Part shown: positions 37,801 through 43,800 of the stretch, one piece after another
Layout of the letters: every line of letters starts with the position of its first letter
How positions within the stretch are numbered: the first letter of the stretch is position 1
Source: Leuctra nigra
Lineage: Eukaryota > Arthropoda > Insecta > Plecoptera > Leuctridae
DNA length: 64,000 bases
Reading direction: 5' to 3'
NCBI GenBank assembly: GCA_934045905.1
Contig: OW203763.1
Coordinates: 40,268,724 to 40,332,723, forward strand
Made by a program: the position numbers and the translations under genes
Notes under the pieces: generated by a model
What the model was told of the DNA's origin: nothing
The model's database searches: none
The model's input: only the letters and a program-made list of their open reading frames with translations

Positions 37801-40800
37801 CCATAAGGGTACTCATGTTGGGAATAAACTGATTAACATATGTTATCACACCTAAAAATCTCTCAACATCTTTTTTACAACTAGGCTCTTGCATGTTCAT
37901 TACTGCTTTTACTTTTGAATCATCAGCTCGAATACCACTTGCTGATAGGATGTGCCCCATATAAGTTATTTCTGTTTTACAAATTTTTGACTTGTCTTTA
38001 TTAAGTTTAAGATTAGCTTCTCGTGCACGTTGAAACATTTTTCTCAACCTTTCATCATGTTGTTGTTTGGTATCACCGCAAACAAGAATGTCATCGATAT
38101 ATGAATCAACTCCCTCAAGATCAGAAAATAACTCTTTCACTGTCCTTTGAAACACTTCCGGTGCAGAGCATAAACCAAAGGGCATGACCTTGTACCTATA
38201 CCTGCCCATAGGCGTATTGAATGTACAAAGTTTCGAACTCTCGTCATCCAAAGGTATTTGGTAAAACCCACTGTAAGCATCAACAGTACTAAAGTATTTT
38301 GCCCCAGCCAATTTACTTGTTATCTCATTAAATGACGGAATCATATAATGCTCACGCTTGATTGCCTGATTTAGTCCTGACGGGTCTAAACACAATCTGA
38401 GTTTTCTGTTGGGTTTCACAACAACAACTAGCGAGTTAACCCATTCGGTTGGTTCTGTGACCTTCTCAATGATGCTTGCTTTTTCAAGACGATTCAATTC
38501 AGTTAATAATTGCTCTTTCAATGCAATTGGAAACTTTCTTGGAAAATGAACTGTTGGTTTTACACTCTTATCAATCTGTAGATATGGTTTCCTAATTTTA
38601 CCCATTCCTTCAAATACATCTTTGAACTCTTTACAAATATCGACCTGTTCATTTTTTGATAAGCCTGCAACACGTTTCACAAAACCCATGTCCTCACTCG
38701 ACATTAATCCTAGAATTGGATCAGTTTTGACGTCCACAATAACAAAATCTACCACTTTTGTTATACCTTTATGTTTACATTCAAGCGAACATTTACCTAC
38801 ACTTGGCATAATCTCACCAGACAACGTCGTCAGGAATACATTTGAACATCTCTTTTTAACATTCATTTTCTCAAAAAGTGACAAAGGTAATACATTAGCC
38901 TGTGCACCTGTATCCACCTTACAACGTAACTTTGCATGTGATGTTTTCAACTCAACATACCAATCATGCTCAGTTTTCCGACCACTTTTATCATTAACAA
39001 TACCTATGAAGAAACTCTCTTCATTTTCTTCACTACTGTTAATTTCATGATCATTAACAACTTGCACTTTTTTAAACTTACATTTGCTGATGAAATGTCC
39101 GATCTTCTTGCAATTTAAGCACGTCTTGTTCTCTGCTGGGCATCTTCTTCCATGTTTGTTTGTAACCACATTTTCCACATTCTGCGATTCCAGCGGAACT
39201 TGCCTGTGTTTTCTGTCTCGGATTGTCAAATTTCTTCTTCGGGAACCAGTTCTCTTTCTTGACCACGGAAACATTATGCGTCGTTTTCTCTTCCACTATC
39301 TCTTTCAAGTGACTTTTTGCCTGCTCTTCAGCTCGACAAATATCCATTGCTACTGGAAGAGTTAAATCATGCTCACGCAATAATCTAGCTCTGACATTAT
39401 CATTTCGTATCCCACAAACAATAGGGTCCTTGATCAAACTGTCCTTGAGTTCACCGAACTCACAGGATTGCGACAGTGCACATAACTCCGTTACATATTG
39501 ATCAATTTTTTCATCCTCTTGTTGTAGTCTTGTGAAGAACTTGTGCCTTTCGACAGTTTTGTTGACTTTAGGAATGAAATATTCTTCAAATTTCCTCAGC
39601 AACACTTCAATCTTGTCTTCCTCTGCTTTAGTGATTTTAAACTGTCTAAATGCTTTTACAGCTTCTTCCCCAATCCCATGAAGTAGAATAGCACACTGTT
39701 GCTCTTCTGTTTCTGTATTTAATTTCGTTGCTTTTAAATATGTCAAAAATTTTAGCTTCCATTCCTTCCAGGCTTCTTTGCCCGTGTTTCCATTAGCACC
39801 AAACTTTTCTGGCGGTGGTAAATTCATAGTATAATATTTTACTTGTACTGGTGCAGAATTACCTGGTTCCGTTTCTTCTGAGTTGACCTTGGTTTTTCAT
39901 GCTTGAAAACCTGCTGCCGACTGCGCCATGTCATAGGTTGTGATGGGAACGTACTAGGTAGATGCGAACAAGACCAAGTCCAGATGTCAACTGTCGTATT
40001 TATTATCGAGCCTCCCTTATATAGGTAGTACAGAGGTACACGTCATCATACATATATCACAAACACCTCTTTCCAATTAGTCGGAAATCACCTCTGGATT
40101 AAACAGTTTCACAGAAGTACAGGGCATTGCTAACGTACTGCAAGGAATTGCAAGACATACTTGATACCTAGTTTTACTTGCGATTCAGTCACATAGGCAA
40201 CTGGAGGAGAGTAGAGCCAGTAGCAGCGGAGATGAAGTTCGTATTGAACTTTATAAGGAATAACAAATATTGGTGACTGATTGCCTTTACCAACCGTATT
40301 AACACCCAGCTGACATGAAACCTGTTTCGAATAATCATCCAAGACAATTTTGCATCTCTGCTTTTTGAAAATCCACAACTGCGGATTGGTTAAATCCGCA
40401 GAGATATGTATTCTTAATTCTTATTATAGCAAATCTGTATTGGAATCAAAAGGCAGTTGTGAAAGTTGAAGATAGCCTTTCCGAGGAAGTCCTGATTCGG
40501 CGTGGTGTTCAGCAGGGATGTGTTTTGTCACCGTTGTTATTCAATATTTACTCGGAAGCTATACTGGCAGAAGCGTTAGATGGTGCAGCAGAAGGTATCG
40601 TCATCAATGGGGAGCTGGTGAACAGTAACAACACAATATGCTAACAACACACTCCTGCTGGCTGACAACTTAGAAGATCTGCAGTCGCTGTTGGAGAAAG
40701 TTAATGTTGCAAGTAACCACAGCGGTCTACGTATGAACTTGAAAAGACAAAGTTTATGGTTGTTTCAAGCTAAGGTACATTGACGCCCAGTTAGTGCTGA

Positions 40801-43800
40801 ATAATGTTGGTATCGAGCGCATACAGCTTACAGATATATATATCTTGGTTGTTGCGTGAATAACCTATAGGAATATACTCAAAAGGTCAAGAGTCATATC
40901 GAACAAGCACGCTCGGCCACTAATATGAGGCAACTATTATGTAATCACAATCTTAAATTAGATCTGAGGATGCGTAGTGTTAAAATTCTAACTCGATGGC
41001 TTCAGGTTATGGGGGTGCATCTAGCTATAAGGTCGTCATCAAATGCCAAACTAATTAGGTGTCTGAAGGCAATTCAAGGAGTGTATCAACATTCTATATT
41101 TCAATGCAATTGTTATATTTGTGCTGAACAGTTTAATCCAAAACCATCTACGCCTCCCGAAAAGGAAAGTGTATTGTTTATTTGTTGATTTTCGGCGTGC
41201 TTTTGATTCAGTGGGTCATGACCTGCTCTGGCAAAAACTGAACTATACTGATACGTAATACGTATACTGATTATGATGTATGAAAAGGCAGTCATGAGGG
41301 TGAGAGTGAGTAATGCATGCTACACGCACCCGATAGAGGTTACGGAAGGGGTGCTACAAGGTGATTCCTTGAGTCCGTTATTGTTCTCACTGTTCATTAG
41401 CGATATTGAGAATTCTTTCAGAGAACACGGTTGTGAGGGTCTTAGTATCGATGGTGTGCACGATATTCTAATGCTGCTCTTTGCAGACGACCAAATTATA
41501 TTCTCTGACTCGCCACGTGACCTTCAACGTAAGATCAATGTATTGTCACTTTACTGCAAAAAGATGGGTCTACAAGTAAACATCACTAAAACAAAGGTGA
41601 TGATATTCCGTAAGGGGGGTAAAATCAGGTCAGGGGATAAGTTCCAGTACGGAGGTGTTGAGTTAGATAGGAGTTAGAGATTGTAAAGAAGTACGTGTAC
41701 CTTGGGGTTCCTTTTGTCTCATCAGGACTGTTTCATGAAACATCAAAGTATTTTGTAAACAAAGCATTTACTGCATTTGGGGCTATAACAGGAGTAATGG
41801 TCAAGTCAAGGATGGACTCATGGGAAGGTAGAGTGAAATTGTTTGAATCAATAATATTAGCAACCCTTTTCTATGGCAGTTCAATTTGGGAATTGAGGTA
41901 TTTTGATGTTATTGAGAAAGTACAGACACAATTTTTTAAAAGACTTTTATATTTACCAAGGAATACTCCTAACTATGTTGTTAGACTTGAAACAGGAAGA
42001 TATTATGTACTGTCTGGGCAAATCATAAAAATGGCACTGAAATTTTGCATCAAGTTGTTGAACATGAATTGTGACAGGTATTCTAAGATGTGCTACGACA
42101 GATTAATAATGTTGGACAATTTGGACTCAAATAAATCAAAGTTAAATTGGGTTACCCAAATTAAGTGTATATTGATGATATTGGTTATGGACATATTTGG
42201 CAATCTCAAAATGCTGAACTTATCGCTGAAAATTTAGATGAAATTGTAGAAAAATACAACCAAACATATTATTTGAAGGATTACGAAAGCATGAGGAATT
42301 CAACATCGTGTCCTAATTATAAGGAAATCAAATGTCTGGATGGAACGGAAGAATACCTTAAGTTTCGAGTTGCTATTGACAAAATAAGAGTTATATGCCA
42401 GACGAGAGTATGTGGAAGATCCAATGTATGGTACAGTCATGGCAACAGGTATATGCTTGACTCTGAAAATAACTGTACAGTATGTAATACAAGGGATGCG
42501 GAAGATTTATTTCATTTCTTGATCAAATGCCCACTGTATAAGACGTACAGAGAATATTATATATCTGATTAAGTTCATCAATGTAACCTGTCAACAAATA
42601 TTTTAACATTATTGAAAGTCGACAACAAGGATGTTATGATTCGAATATATTGTTTTATAACAAAATCACTCCGGCTAAGAGCCTTTGCCATGGGTGAATA
42701 ATATTTCAGTGTCTCTTTCTAGATCTTAGTTTTTAATGTTAATTTAAGGTACATGTTCACTGTGTTTATTATGAATGACATTGTTATGGGTTGTGGCCCG
42801 AAAAACAATAAAATAATTCTTATTCTCTTATTCTTATTCTTGTTTCAATGCAATTGTTATACCAAAAAAGTAATACAATATATAATTTTTTTCTAGTAAA
42901 ATACGTAAAATTCCCGCAAAATTCCCACTTTGGGGAATATTCCCCAAAAGTAAATTCCCGGGAATTTTGCATCAATACGTAGGGTGTATTTTGTCTAGAA
43001 CAGACAGACGTGACAGACACACACACAATTTACAGACATTTTAACTTGTAGAAGATTAATGTGTCTCTTCCCTCTCTTCTCTCGTATTATGTAATGATCC
43101 AGCCCCAAAGAATTTCACAACTTTTCTTGCGATGTGAATAGAAACATGAAGAAAGAAGGATAAAGAACTTCAAACCCTCTATATCAGTGGTACTCAACCT
43201 TTTTGACTTGCGGGCCAATAATACGAATTTGCTTTTGTTGGCGGGCCGCATTTTTAAAAAATTATTACAATAATGCTCACGTGATCGGGTAGGTTCATTC
43301 CAGGCGCGTACGAACTACTTTTATTATGGAAGGAGTGGGGGGGGGGGGGCGAAGCCCCTCAGTTTTAGCCCCGCAGGGCGTTTTTTTAGAGTTTAACTAT
43401 TTAAAAGTGATTCTGGGGCTCTAACATGCACGAACTGAAGCAAACTACCCTCCAATTGTTGCCCCGCAGGGCGTTCACTTTTTACAATTTATGGAATTGG
43501 TAAATGGCTTAATTTTCATTGCAACAAGTATGAAGTTTAATATCAATAGCTTTCCTCGTATTTTCAACCGGATGCGTGGATCCTAACATGACAACTCTCA
43601 AAATATGTCTCAAATGAAATGAGATTTTTTAAATTATAATTTTTTCAGTAGTCACATTTTTTGAATAAATAGGTATTTGAAACATCAACTGGGTGGCCAC
43701 AAAAATTCGTCCCGCGGGCCGCATGCGGCCCGCGGGACGCAGGTTGAGTACCACTGCTCTATATGGTGAGTGCAACATACGAGGGTGTGAAACGTATGGA

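Larger units (their letters stand above)
35774..40061 (-). mobile_element. Ty3/gypsy LTR retrotransposon 2, full length
   Basis: 4288 bp with two identical 133-bp LTRs, a 5-bp target duplication AACAC (35769-35773 and 40062-40066), a polypurine tract and a primer-binding site touching the LTR. Gag overlaps pol, and pol contains protease, RT, RNase H and integrase in gypsy order. Zero LTR divergence means very recent insertion. Confidence 0.97.
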
